64,000 nucleotides of DNA from NCBI GenBank assembly GCA_029204225.1, contig MU831543.1, forward strand, positions 124,001 to 188,000, written 5' to 3'. Source of the DNA: Diphasiastrum complanatum. Lineage: Eukaryota > Streptophyta > Lycopodiopsida > Lycopodiales > Lycopodiaceae. How positions within the stretch are numbered: the stretch's first letter is position 1; each line of letters starts with the position of its first letter. Below are positions 1-8,838 of this stretch, piece after piece. A program made the translations under genes and the position numbers. The notes below the pieces were generated by a model. The model made no database searches and was not told the DNA's origin. It was given only the letters and a program-made list of their open reading frames with translations.

Positions 1-2166
1 GGCTTGTTGGATGCTCATGCTAACATTGTTCAAAGTATTGCTATTCAAAAGACTTTGCCAAGTTTGATGGATCTTCAAGAGATCTTGATCAATGAGGAAT
101 ATTGGCTTCAAGCAAGAGGTGGATCTACATCAACACTTCAAGAGGATGCTATGTTCACAAAGGGCAAATTCAAGGGCAAAACCAAAAGCAAGTGGTCTAA
201 AGGGCAAGATCAAGTGGATGCTTCTTCAAGTGGCAAAAAGAAGGATAGATTAAAGCTCAAGTGCTTCTATTGTGGCATCAAAGGACACTTTGCAAGTGAG
301 TGCTACAAGAAGAAGAGAGATCAAGGAGACAAACAAGGTAATCTTACTCTTGATGAGGATGGTTTGGATGTGCAAGATGCAAATGATGATGCTTTTGTGA
401 TGTCTTCATGTATGCTTGCTAATGATGGAGATCTAGATCCTTGGTGGATTGATAGTGGAGCAAGTTCACACATGACCTTTCACAAAGAGTACTTCACTTC
501 TTTGTCGGCATATGGAGATGACAAGAGGGTGATCTACACGGCCAATGATGGTGAGTGTGCAATCAAAGGGATTGGCACAGTTCCTATTTCTCTCTCTACA
601 AATAGGAATGTTCATTTGGAGGATGTCTTGTTTATTCCATCTATTACCAAGAATTTGCTTAGTGTGAGTCAAATGCTAAGTAAGGGCCTCAAGGTGGAGT
701 TTGATGGAGATGCTTGTTTGATCAAAAGGAAGGATGTCTTGATTGGAAAAGGTAAAAGGCAAGGGAAGTTGTTCAAACTTGATGCTTGTGTTATTGCTAA
801 CCAAGTTGGATGTGTTGCAAGGGAGCAAATTTCTATTCAAGAGGTTTGGCACAAAAGGATGGGACACCTCAACTTCAAGTCATTGGAGGTAATAGCAAGG
901 AAGAAGTTTGTGATTGGTCTTCCAAGTTCCTTAAGCAATGACAAGCATGTTTGTGAGTCTTGTGCTTTGTCTAAGTCACATAGACTACCTTATACTAGAT
1001 CTATTTCTAGATCTACAAAGCCTTTTCAACTTGTACATTCGGATATTCATGGATTTACTACAATTAGCAATAGTGGAGCTAAGATGTATGTAACATTCAT
1101 TGATGATTTTAGTAGATTTTGTTGGATCTATCTACTAAAGAGCAAGGATGAAGTGTATGATGTCTTTGTCAAGTTCAAGAATGCAAGGGAGAACCAATTT
1201 TCCACAAAGATCAAGTGCTTGAGAGGTGACAATGGTGGTGAGTACATATCTAACAAGTTCAAGGCCTTTTGTGATGAGCATGGGATCAAGAGGGAGTATA
1301 CAACATCAAGGACCCCACAACAAAATGGAGTGGCTGAAAGGAAGAATAGAACTTTATGTGAAAGTGCTAAAGCTATGAGGTTAAGTGCTAATCTTGACAA
1401 ACCATTTTGGGATCAAGCTTTGTTGTGTGCCAATTTCTTGTGCAATAGGTGGCCGAGTGCTATTTTGGATGGAAGGACACCTTTTGAGATGCTATTCAAG
1501 AGGAGGCCGAGTGTCAACTTTCTGAGAACTTTTGGATGCACATGCTATGTCAACATTACTCTTGATGATAGGACCAAGGAGGATCCATCTTCAAGAAGAG
1601 GTATTTTTGTTGGATATAGTGAGGTGAGTAAAGCCTACAAGGTTTACATTCCTTCTACTAACAAAGTGATTGTTGGTAGAGATGTCATTTTTTATGAGGG
1701 AAATATTCCAAAGGTGTCTTCAAGCATGATTGATGGTAAAGTAGATGGGTCTAACATTCTTGATGTTGATGAGAAGGATCTTACTTTGGATGGTGGTGAT
1801 GATGGACCTTCATCAAGTCAAAAGCCAAGGAGAACATCAAGAGAAAGACAAGTACCTTCAAGGCTTACAAATGATCAAAAGGGTAAGCAAGTAGTTTCTG
1901 GAAATTATGTTGCTTTCCTAACTTCTTTGGATGAGCCTACAAGTGTAGATCAAGCAAGGAAAGAAGAGGAGTGGATCCAAGCAATGGATCTTGAGTATCA
2001 ATCTCTTATGAAGAGTGGAACATCTTTTGGAAGATCTTCTTGTGTACATGGAGCTATGCAAGTGGATGGAAGTTATCTTGCTGTAAAATCAAGTAATGGA
2101 TCTGGAAAACAAAATTTGATGATCACGTTGAAGATCAAGAAGTTGATCTCGAAGCGCTTCAACTAG
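1..2166 (+). CDS. Copia family A Gag-protease-integrase frame, 5' end outside window (unit U1)
   Basis: Open from the first base, in the frame used by the two complete 875-codon copies, so about 154 codons of Gag lie off the left edge. Visible in order are a CCHC zinc knuckle (CFYCGIKGHFASEC), the aspartic protease motif WWIDSGASSHM, the integrase zinc domain (HKRMGH...CESC) and an integrase core with HSD, RGDNGGEY and NGVAERKNR, the DDE residues. In normal copia Pol, reverse transcriptase follows. Here similarity to the intact element at 17436-21386 stops after LMKSGT, and about 48 unrelated codons lead to a stop. It differs from the other copies at a few residues, for example GIGTVPIS for GIGTIPIS. 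Inference: it could supply Gag, protease and integrase but not cDNA synthesis. Confidence 0.9.
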   Translation, partial: GLLDAHANIVQSIAIQKTLPSLMDLQEILINEEYWLQARGGSTSTLQEDAMFTKGKFKGKTKSKWSKGQDQVDASSSGKKKDRLKLKCFYCGIKGHFASECYKKKRDQGDKQGNLTLDEDGLDVQDANDDAFVMSSCMLANDGDLDPWWIDSGASSHMTFHKEYFTSLSAYGDDKRVIYTANDGECAIKGIGTVPISLSTNRNVHLEDVLFIPSITKNLLSVSQMLSKGLKVEFDGDACLIKRKDVLIGKGKRQGKLFKLDACVIANQVGCVAREQISIQEVWHKRMGHLNFKSLEVIARKKFVIGLPSSLSNDKHVCESCALSKSHRLPYTRSISRSTKPFQLVHSDIHGFTTISNSGAKMYVTFIDDFSRFCWIYLLKSKDEVYDVFVKFKNARENQFSTKIKCLRGDNGGEYISNKFKAFCDEHGIKREYTTSRTPQQNGVAERKNRTLCESAKAMRLSANLDKPFWDQALLCANFLCNRWPSAILDGRTPFEMLFKRRPSVNFLRTFGCTCYVNITLDDRTKEDPSSRRGIFVGYSEVSKAYKVYIPSTNKVIVGRDVIFYEGNIPKVSSSMIDGKVDGSNILDVDEKDLTLDGGDDGPSSSQKPRRTSRERQVPSRLTNDQKGKQVVSGNYVAFLTSLDEPTSVDQARKEEEWIQAMDLEYQSLMKSGTSFGRSSCVHGAMQVDGSYLAVKSSNGSGKQNLMITLKIKKLISKRFN

Positions 2167-2467
2167 TCAAACCGGAAGGTGGCAATTTGGAGCTAGTCAA
2201 GAGCATCAAAGGAGAGGTAATTGGCAAAGGTGTTATGGATCTATTTTTGCAGCATATTGAAGACTCAAGTAAGGTCAAAGGAGCAGCAAGGAAGTGTTGT
2301 TCAAGTTTACTTTACTTGTTCTATCTCATGTTTGAGCAATTTCATGTGGATGTGTGCAAATTGTCAAGATATGATAAAACTCGCTACATTGGTGAGCATT
2401 GTTTTAATGTTGGATTTGTACTAGCATTCTTGGCTGATTTTGCTGATGGAAATGAAGCTATTGGAGG
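2020..2467 (+). other. 448-bp segment of unknown origin between A integrase and B reverse transcriptase (U1)
   Basis: Sequence begins where A stops matching the intact copia C and ends where copia B RT sequence begins. It encodes the unrelated tail of the A frame and then a second open frame (2187-2468; about 94 codons with no good ATG start) containing VKSIKGEVIGKGVMDLF and ending EAIGG-stop. I recognise no retroelement domain. Splice-like strings occur: a pyrimidine-rich stretch ending tttttgcag at about 2250, and caagtaagg shortly after. It could be a captured host-gene piece or part of an unrecognised repeat. The sequence alone does not decide. Confidence 0.5.
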
Positions 2468-2616
2468 TTAATTCAAGTCAGCGCAACATTTTTTTATTAT
2501 CATTACCTCGTACGTGGATGACACATTGCTTTTCAACAATAGTGTCGAACTAATAAAGATGTGAAATGAATGTTGTCCTCGGAATTCGACATGATAGGTC
2601 TGGGCGAAGCTCATTA
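2468..2616 (+). pseudogene. Copia B reverse transcriptase fragment with YVDD core (U1)
   Basis: The stretch gtacgtggatgacacattg encodes YVDDTL of a copia RT active site. Further on, in a shifted frame, gtctgggcgaagctcattatg encodes LGEAHY, the conserved RT motif just after YVDD. Frameshifts and stops separate the two. It ends abruptly at the TG of LTR F. The first 124 bp also occur, about 90% identical, immediately upstream of the A primer-binding site in U2 and U3. Confidence 0.75.
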
Positions 2617-3024
2617 TGTTGGAAGAAGGAAGGACGATTCGATAATTCAAAGGCTATGAAAGAACTATTGAGCACAACGGAATAAGCCTTCTTTCCTAAT
2701 GCATGACTACGCCTATCAATAATTAAACAAAGCTATAATGACAGAAGTCACGTTCAATCCTTAAGCAAATAACTTTGGAATCATTAGTACTAAAGTGATT
2801 TTGTAGTCAAACAATTTCAGAGTGTAAAGTAGGGTAAAGAATATTGCAGGGTTGAAGTATTCAACAAATCAGACGAAACAATAAGAGATCTATCAGTTAT
2901 AAATAGCTACAGAGAAGCATAGAGATCTATCAGTTATAAATAGCTACAGAGAAGCATACATTCTGACATGATATTGAACGCAATAAGAAGATAGATTGAT
3001 TCAGTAAGTAGCATGTACAAATCA
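2617..3024. repeat. LTR F (TG...CA) inside left arm, with duplicated TATA segment
   Basis: Starts TGTTGGAAG and ends CAAATCA. It matches 13230-13627 in the same orientation at many conserved blocks (cggaataa, tgact.cgcctac, attcagtaagtagcatgtacaaatca). Both copies lose similarity to each other exactly after CA, which supports a complete LTR. No target-site duplication flanks it: B RT abuts one end and A RT the other. Confidence 0.65.
2884..2957 (+). repeat. 37-bp tandem duplication carrying a TATA-like box
   Basis: Two perfect copies of agagatctatcagttataa... (37 bp each), each containing ttataaatagc. The right arm and the related LTR at 13230 have one or none, so this is a local duplication on the left arm, shared by all three units. 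If the LTR promoter ever worked in this direction, the duplication doubled its TATA box. Confidence 0.9.
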
Positions 3025-3025
3025 G

Positions 3026-3235
3026 ATGAGGAGTCGGTATGCTAAGCTTAACACTTTTCTTCTTTGTCAAAATTTTAAGATGAGTGAGTATGATCATTCA
3101 CTTTACTATAGATTTGTTGGAAATGATGTTACCATTCTTCTAATCTATATGATTGATATCATTTTGAGTGGAGGTAACAATCAAGATGTTGATGATATCA
3201 AGATGGCACTAGAAAAAGAGTTTTATGTTGTTCTA
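3026..3235 (+). pseudogene. Copia A reverse transcriptase fragment with mutated YVDD (U1)
   Basis: Encodes RSRYAKLNTFLL..MSEYDHSLYYRF..NDVTILLIYMIDIILSGG, which lines up with residues 953-1017 of the intact copia C. The catalytic YVDD is YMID, losing one aspartate, so this RT would be inactive. It stops matching at KEF, where the downstream part of A's pol resumes in inverted orientation. About 130 residues of RT upstream of it are missing and replaced by foreign sequence. Confidence 0.85.
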
Positions 3236-4046
3236 TGCTTCACTCCCTTGAATAAACATGTTGAAGCTCCACCCCCTTTTCCATGACTTGTTCTCCCACA
3301 ATTTGATAAGCCACTTCAATATGCTTGCTCCTTGCATGAAAAATAGGATTCCTTGCCAATATTTGGTTTGATAGGTTATCACAAAAGATGATTGGACTCT
3401 CTGAAAAATCCAACAAGTGAAAATCCATTACCATCCTTTTGATCCATAACATATCCTTTGTGCAAGATGTAAGAGCTTTGTACTGATCGGCCTCACTAGA
3501 TGACAATGAGATTGTAGCTTGTTTTTTTGACGTCCAAGAGATAACTCCATCAGTTATGAAAATAGCATGTGCACCTATGGATTTCCTATCCATTTGATCT
3601 CTAGAAAAGTCCGAATCTGAAAATCCATACAGGTTTGGTTATGATCCTCCATAAACAATTCCAAAATCATTAGTTCGCAAGATGTGTCTCAATACCCTCT
3701 TGCCTAGTTTCCAATGCTCCACACCAGTATCATGCATGAATTGGCTTAATCTACCTACACAATAGCTTAGATCAGGTCTTGTGATGGTTATATCTATGAG
3801 TGAACCAACTAGCTTGCTATAGAGAGTAATGTCCTTGACGGATCTTTCATTGCCTCTTATAGTGAGCTTTACATTTGACTCCATTGGTGTATCACAAGAC
3901 TTTGCATCTACCATATGAAATCTCTTTAGAATAAAATTAGAATACTTCTCTTGACAAACGAGAGTAAATTGATAAGTTCTAAATACTTCTATTCCCAAGA
4001 TATAATGCAAAAGATCATGTTCACTTGGAGTTCTATCTAGATCTAT
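3236..4046 (-). pseudogene. Inverted block of copia A RT C-terminus and RNase H (U1)
   Basis: On the minus strand: EHDLLHYILGIEVFRT, TRPDLSYCVGRLSQFM, HWKLGKRVLR, then after a broken junction DRKSIGAHAIF, ISLSSSEAD and IIFCDN, the end of copia RT and RNase H. The order matches the intact copia C, but the block is flipped relative to the A sequence on either side. SSSEAEY has become SSSEADQY, and about 45 bp encoding the VADIFTKALGKDLFF-like stretch are missing before KHRT. Confidence 0.85.
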
Positions 4047-4299
4047 GCCAAAACTAGATGAAGAGGGAGTGTGAAAAATTGTCAACTAGTTTGTTGTTTT
4101 TTGGAGGCCAAATGATGAGATCTCAACTTTGAGATAGTTTCATATTTTTCAATAAGGGCTTAATAGTGTTTGTACTATTTTTGGCAAGTAGATAAGTGGA
4201 TGAGTTCGATTTTGGACCCATTCTAATTGGCTAAATATGATACATTGCATCTAGACTAGTATTTCTAGGTTTTTGATGAAGTATTTAGTTGTTTTCAAT
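4047..4299 (+). repeat. Copia A 3' coding tail, polypurine tract and 5' part of its 3' LTR (U1)
   Basis: Plus-strand tail LGVLSRSMPKLDEEGV-stop matches the C-terminus of the intact copia C. It is followed by the purine tract gaagagggag and by TGTGAAAAATTGTCAACTAGT at 4070, the start of the family A/C LTR. As in copia C, the stop codon lies inside the first LTR bases. The LTR is cut off near 4299 where the inverted-repeat arm ends. The right arm carries a longer version. Confidence 0.8.
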
Positions 4300-4830
4300 A
4301 GTGGTTTTTGATGAAGTATCATTTTTGAGGTCAATATAAGGCTTAATAGCCTGTTTGGCTTGTTTATGGTTTGGTGAGGCTTGGGTACTAGATGCTATCC
4401 CTATGGCAACAAGGGCGGCCTCAGTCACGCTGACCTTGTGTGTGGCTCCCTCGAAAGTGATGTTAAACTTGGATTTCTGCTCCTTCCAAGTACTAAAGAC
4501 AAGAGTGATAAAATCCATGTTTATTCTCCCTGAGAAGGCTCTCTCATGAATACCCATTGCAGTAAGCAGAGGCTATGCAAGGGTCATCCACTGAGTGACC
4601 ATGCTTGTGCTAGGAAGGATCATGATATCCGTTGCAAATGGGACATCACAATGGATAGTATAACGAGGCGATTGAGATGTATCTGTGGAAGACATGATGA
4701 ACAGAAACGAAAAGTAATACGCGCGAGTGTATAACAGAAAATAGTTTTGAAAGTTTTGAAACCTTTGGTCGCTGGAAAAATTGGCAAGAGCTTCGCTAGC
4801 ACAAGTGAGGAATGAATCGAATTCAGCCAA
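4285..4830 (-). pseudogene. Unidentified 182-codon frame with one internal stop (U1)
   Basis: Two open stretches in one frame, starting MAEFDSFLTCASEALANF and interrupted once by TAG after WMTLA, then continuing MGIHERAFSGRINMDF..THKVSVTEAALVAIG. The second ATG (MSSTDTSQSP) is an alternative start. The frame runs into the end of the inverted-repeat arm, so its 3' end is lost. It lies downstream of a minus-strand gypsy integrase and could be a gag N-terminus of a neighbouring gypsy element, but I see no diagnostic Gag motif. Confidence 0.4.
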
Positions 4831-5501
4831 CTTATAGGTGAATTTGAGGGTCCATTACACTGAATACTAGTTTGGTTGATCAGTTCTGAACATAAATTTG
4901 CAGGCTTATACAGTACTATGAAAGTAGGCTAAAAAAATCTCGACGAAGATTTTTGAGTGTCTGAAGTCATCTGGAGAATGTCCTCCAGGGTTGGCGAAGG
5001 ATGAGCCTTCGCCCGAGAGGGTCCTTCACCCAAGTACTGTCATAAATGCAAATTTTCAAGATCTGAACCTATGGCCAACCTAATTTTGACATTTTAAGAC
5101 CATCTAGCATGTCAACGAAGGTTCCTAAGGAAATTAAGGTGCTCGGCGAAGGTTCTCAAAATGTCATATTGTTGAGCATTCGCCTAACTGTAAAAAGAGA
5201 CTTTTTTTTGGAAAAGAACCTTCGCCCTCTTCAATATAGATATATCTGAAGTGGATGTACAATCTGAAAGCTCAGCGAAGGTTTCCAATACTATATAGGC
5301 AATTTATGACCGAAATAGTGATTTTATAAGTCATTTTTTTGTCAAAATTACTTTCCTTTCTCTTTTTCTATTTTGATGACTTTTCTAACTTTTGCTTATC
5401 AATCTTTCCTCATTTTTTTTTGTCTTTTCCAAAAAAAACTTAACAATCAAATATTGAAAACAAAAAACTGAAAAACAATTAAAAATAAAATATCATTTAG
5501 A
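4831..5501. other. Noncoding segment with clustered CGAAGG motifs, includes repeat R1
   Basis: No credible ORF. The motif (G)GCGAAGG(TT), or its complement (AA)CCTTCGCC, occurs at least six times between 4930 and 5280 in both orientations, including a perfect 8-bp inverted pair (GGCGAAGG-5 bp-CCTTCGCC at 4993-5013). The part from 5155 to 5390 (R1) recurs at 32021-32262 and 54896-55137 next to unrelated sequence. It lies just 3' of a gypsy integrase, so it may be the LTR/3'-UTR of that element, or subterminal repeats of a DNA transposon. Confidence 0.5.
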
Positions 5502-6585
5502 TCATGTTTGCTGAACTGGCGGAGCAGGTTGCCAAAACTTGCGTAATCGGCTGCCATTCACAGGAGTATCTAATCGTTTTCCGTCCAAGTGCTCAAGAAT
5601 TACTGCGCCATAGTTCAGGATTTCATTCACTTTATACGGGCCTTCACCGATAAACTTCAATTTTCCCTTGATCAGCTTCGTTTTGTACATCAGTGCGAGA
5701 TCTCTTGCTTTTAGATCATTTTTATGCAATTGACGATCGTGCCATGCCTTGCGGCGGGCTTTCTCTGCTGCTAACGCATGAAATGCCATCAATCGTGTTT
5801 CACATAATTTGTGCAACGCTTCATGACGTAGGTGTAAAGACTTATCATCATTTAACCGTTCTGTTGTCGTTATGCATAAAGATAAAATTTAAAATTCAAT
5901 CGGCATGACAGCATCTTGACCATAAACCAGTTGAAAGGGTGCTTGATTTGTACTACTTTTGTAAGAAGTTCTAAATGCCCATAATGCTGCATACAGTCTA
6001 TGTTTTCAATCAAACCGACTTGCTTCAACTGTTTTCGTCATAATAGTGCAGAGAATCTTATTGGAAGATTCAGCTTGGCCATTCTAGTAAGGAGTACTAA
6101 ATTTGTGTATAACAAAAAAATCTTCCAGTAAACACTTTATTGTTTGATTAACAAAGTGTGTACCCTGGTCACTGACAATCTCGATCAGACATCCAAATCT
6201 GATAATAATATTTTCATAGAGAAACTTGGCCGTGGCATCAGCAACTTTGACAGCTTTGGCTTCAACCCACTTGGTCATATAATCAGTTGCTACGATAATG
6301 TATCGGGCCTGAGATCCTCACGTGACATGATGAATAGGGCCAACATAATCCAGTCCCATTTCTCAAACGGTGCTTGCGATAAAATCGGATGCAAGGGTTC
6401 ATAGTTCTGTCTAGTAGGGTTTAGGGTTGGCTAGCAAAAATCACATGTCTAAATATAATTTTCTATGTCGTTATGAAGCGTAGGCCACCAACAACCTGAT
6501 TGCAAAAGTTTGTGAACCATAATATCTATAGAGAAATGTCCTCCGCCCATGCCATCATGTGAAAACATGATTAAATCTGGTATTT
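5502..6585 (-). pseudogene. Ty3/gypsy integrase remnant (U1)
   Basis: Reading right to left on the minus strand: a degenerate HHCC zinc domain (GGGHFS...LLQSGCWWPTLHNDIENYI.TCDFC), PFEKWDW, then MTKWVEAKAVKVADATAKFL and IVSDQGTHFVNQ, the integrase core, and finally the C-terminal region with KARDLALMYK, GKLKFIGEGPYKV and LDGKRLDTPVNGSRLRKFW. Several stops and frame changes, including one between the core and the C-terminal domain, make it non-functional. The INT-terminal order fits a gypsy-type Pol. Upstream RT is absent. Confidence 0.85.
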
Positions 6586-6737
6586 CATGCGGGCGATAGT
6601 GGCTAGGTTTGCTTCATCTCATCTCCCTTCATTGGCCGACTCACCACCTCTTTACGTTTTACATACAAATCATCATAATTGTAAGTTGATCCAAGGAGTT
6701 TATCTATTATTTGCCACTATCCCACGACAAGAAACCA
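6586..6737. other. Short stretch between gypsy integrase and R2
   Basis: Joins the 5' edge of the integrase remnant to repeat R2. An open frame of 117 codons crosses this junction on the plus strand, but it has no family resemblance and spans two unrelated repeats, so I regard it as chance. Confidence 0.4.
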
Positions 6738-7427
6738 CAAAACTTAGTGAGGTGAGGAAGACGAGTGTCATAGTCGAAATACGATTGTTATCCTTGTCAA
6801 GAAGAGTTTATGACAAAATAGGCAATGTCAAAAAAATCAAACATTGTGTAATTTTAGCCCCAATATACTTAAAGAAGCGTGATAAGTTGAAAATTTATCG
6901 GTTGCCCAGGCTTATGCCATACTTGTCTGTTTTTTCCTAATCAAGTGAGGATAGTTGTAAGTATGTTTGTCTATATTAAATAATCAAGTATTGGATGTTT
7001 CAAGAGGTATTAATTGTCCTATTACTGGTTTTTTATGGTTACTTAGTGTTGTGAGTTATTGCTTGCTAGGTGACCATTTTTTGTAACCCATAACGCAAAT
7101 GATAAGTTTATTGATTGCAAGTAATTATTTATTTTTATTTTGACATCTCGTGTCTAGCATTGGTATTGTTTGCTTCATTATGGTTACACCGTATTTTGTT
7201 ATGGTGAAGTTCAATTATATAGGCAGCCTGAGATTACGACGCCTATAAATAGGTAACGTATTGATCACTAATGTACTCTACAATTAAAGAATTATTACAA
7301 GTAATGTTTAACAATGTTTATGATGCATAAATCATGAATGTAACAAAATGACATCATCACAGGATGAGAGTTCTCATCCATTCTCATTCCTCTAGTTTGA
7401 TTAGTCGTTTGACAAATTGTATTTCAA
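6738..7427. repeat. Dispersed repeat R2, copy 1 (U1)
   Basis: About 690 bp that recurs at 14215-14922 and in the corresponding places of the other units. Start (cttagtgaggtgaggaagacgagtgtcatag) and end (gtttgacaaattgtatttcaaagta) are shared, while the flanks differ. The first 50 bp alone recur at about 16586. It contains cctataaataggta, a TATA-like string, near 7244. No coding capacity is evident. It may be an LTR or a transposon end. Confidence 0.65.
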
Positions 7428-8026
7428 AGTAGGTAAGGTAGCAATTGCACCAAACAGGTGAGCAAGCAAACCCCATAGGTATGCCATCGATTTGTTTCTA
7501 GCTTCTATTTCGAAATTGAATGATACAGCTGGAGATCAACACATTGTTCCACCAGATCAATGTTTGCTCAACCAACGTTCATAATCTTGTTGATTTTAGG
7601 TCAAAATCCATTGACCTTAATTTTATAACATAGGCTTCTGTGTTCTTTGGTTACATTTGCTAGCTTGTACACTTCATGTATCATGTGTGTGATAATTGTA
7701 GTTAACCTATCTGGCCTTCGTAGTAGCATGTTTTCATAGCACTTTGAGATGCCACAAAACATGCTTCAATCAAGAGGAGCCACTTGGCCTTCCACTTTGA
7801 ATTATTGAATGAAGCTGAGGCCGGAATTATGCATAGAACAGTCACCCGAACTATGATCATAAGATCAAAGAAGTTGTGGAGACAAGTGGAACCATGCTAG
7901 TTGCAGATGAAGAACACAATTTTGATACCGATACGATGCAGATTGTGACTCGCAGTCGCCAATGGAGCACATGATAGAGGAGCAAACATCCCAGTTCAAG
8001 ATGAGCATACAACTCAAAAACCTAAT
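7428..8026. other. Unclassified sequence
   Basis: No long open frame, no LTR or PBS signature. The only coding-like hint is at the right end, where gcagattgtgactcgcagtcgc would read IVTRSR, reminiscent of the Gag-protease linker of some gypsy elements, shortly before the next open frame. Confidence 0.35.
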
Positions 8027-8323
8027 TTGATGAAGGAAGTTGTTGAGGATGATATCGAAACATTGCTATTTGAAGATGGCTACCAACCTCCTAAGGAGAT
8101 CAGAGAGAAATTCAAAAGAGCGAAGGTCAAGCCGACTGCTGAAGAAGTCCGAAAATTTGATTTGTCCGATTTAACCTCTGGTACAATTTTTCTAGCTTTA
8201 CAATCTTTATTCAATAATGCTGGAAGTGTGATAGATTATGTTAGAGACAAAGAGTTCCAAAACTGTTGCTGGTGTCAACAACGAAGGAACAACAATTGGA
8301 AGACCACTTTATGCATGCCATAA
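8027..8323 (+). CDS. Hypothetical 98-codon frame, charged and conserved between units (U1)
   Basis: Encodes an acidic/basic polypeptide with VEDDIETLLFEDGYQPPKEI and REKFKRAKVKPT, ending CWCQQRRNNNWKTTLCMP. It is open in both U1 and U2 with two amino-acid differences (E/K after PTA, G/E in the NNAxSV stretch). It lies after a possible gypsy linker and ends where the family A LTR begins. I do not recognise the family. It is more likely a fragment of a gypsy polyprotein than a host gene. Confidence 0.35.
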   Translation: MMKEVVEDDIETLLFEDGYQPPKEIREKFKRAKVKPTAEEVRKFDLSDLTSGTIFLALQSLFNNAGSVIDYVRDKEFQNCCWCQQRRNNNWKTTLCMP

Positions 8324-8838
8324 TTTAGAAATACACAAAAATTTGATCATAAACACTTAGATATGACCTACGACTGTCCATGTCCGTACAACATCAATAC
8401 AGAACAATAATTCACACTTGTGAAAGCTAGATCAACCATAAAATCAACATTCTACACATAGAAACTCAAGATATCACATCAGTTGGACATAGAAACACAA
8501 GAGATGAATTCTCTACAAAGAAAGAATTTTGATTGATTATTTTTCCATGAAGGTATAGCTACTTATAGCTTCCAAAATGTCATTTTCCCACTTGTCCCAA
8601 ACTTGACCTCAATTGGAAACAACTAAATTCTTCATCAAAAACCTAGAAATACTAGTCTAGATGCAATGTATCATATTTAGCCAATTAGAATGGGTCCAAA
8701 ATCGAACTCATCCACTTATCTACTTGCCAAAATAGTACAAACACTATTAAGCCCTTATTGAAAAATATGAAACTATCTCAAAGTTGAGATCTCATTTTGG
8801 CCTCCAAAAAACAACAAACTAGTTGACAATTTTTCACA
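8320..8838 (-). repeat. Copia A LTR, antisense, truncated at its far end (U1)
   Basis: Reads antisense and ends TTTTTCACA at 8838, the complement of the TGTGAAAA start of the family A/C LTR. Blocks such as gatcataa, ctgtcc.tgtccgtac, ccacttgtc, cctagaaat and ctagttgacaatttttcaca match the copia C LTR at 16788-17440. The U5-side end beginning TGTGAAAAACTCAG in copia C is missing. Its last 227 bp belong to the right inverted-repeat arm. Confidence 0.75.

Larger units (their letters stand above)
2468..4299 (+). repeat. Left arm of 1.8-kb inverted repeat (U1)
   Basis: Reverse complement of 8612-10403, with a 4.3-kb spacer between. The arm is a composite: copia B RT fragment, a TG...CA LTR (F), a copia A RT fragment, an inverted block of A RT/RNase H, then A's 3' coding tail, PPT and the start of its LTR. 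The arms differ mainly by a 37-bp tandem duplication present only on this side and by scattered substitutions. Flanking sequence outside the arms is unrelated (Cop-A internal region on the left, minus-strand B pol on the right). Confidence 0.85.

Noticed and set aside
466-1400. Minus-strand frames opposite the A Gag-PR-INT gene (and equivalents in U2 and U3)
   Set aside because: Shadows of the conserved sense frame, with no motif of their own.
5693-5908. Plus-strand 71-codon frame over the gypsy integrase
   Set aside because: Antisense to recognisable integrase C-terminal coding sequence.
6587-6940. 117-codon plus-strand frame
   Set aside because: It crosses the junction between the gypsy integrase remnant and R2, two unrelated repeats. 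Conservation follows from the tandem duplication alone.
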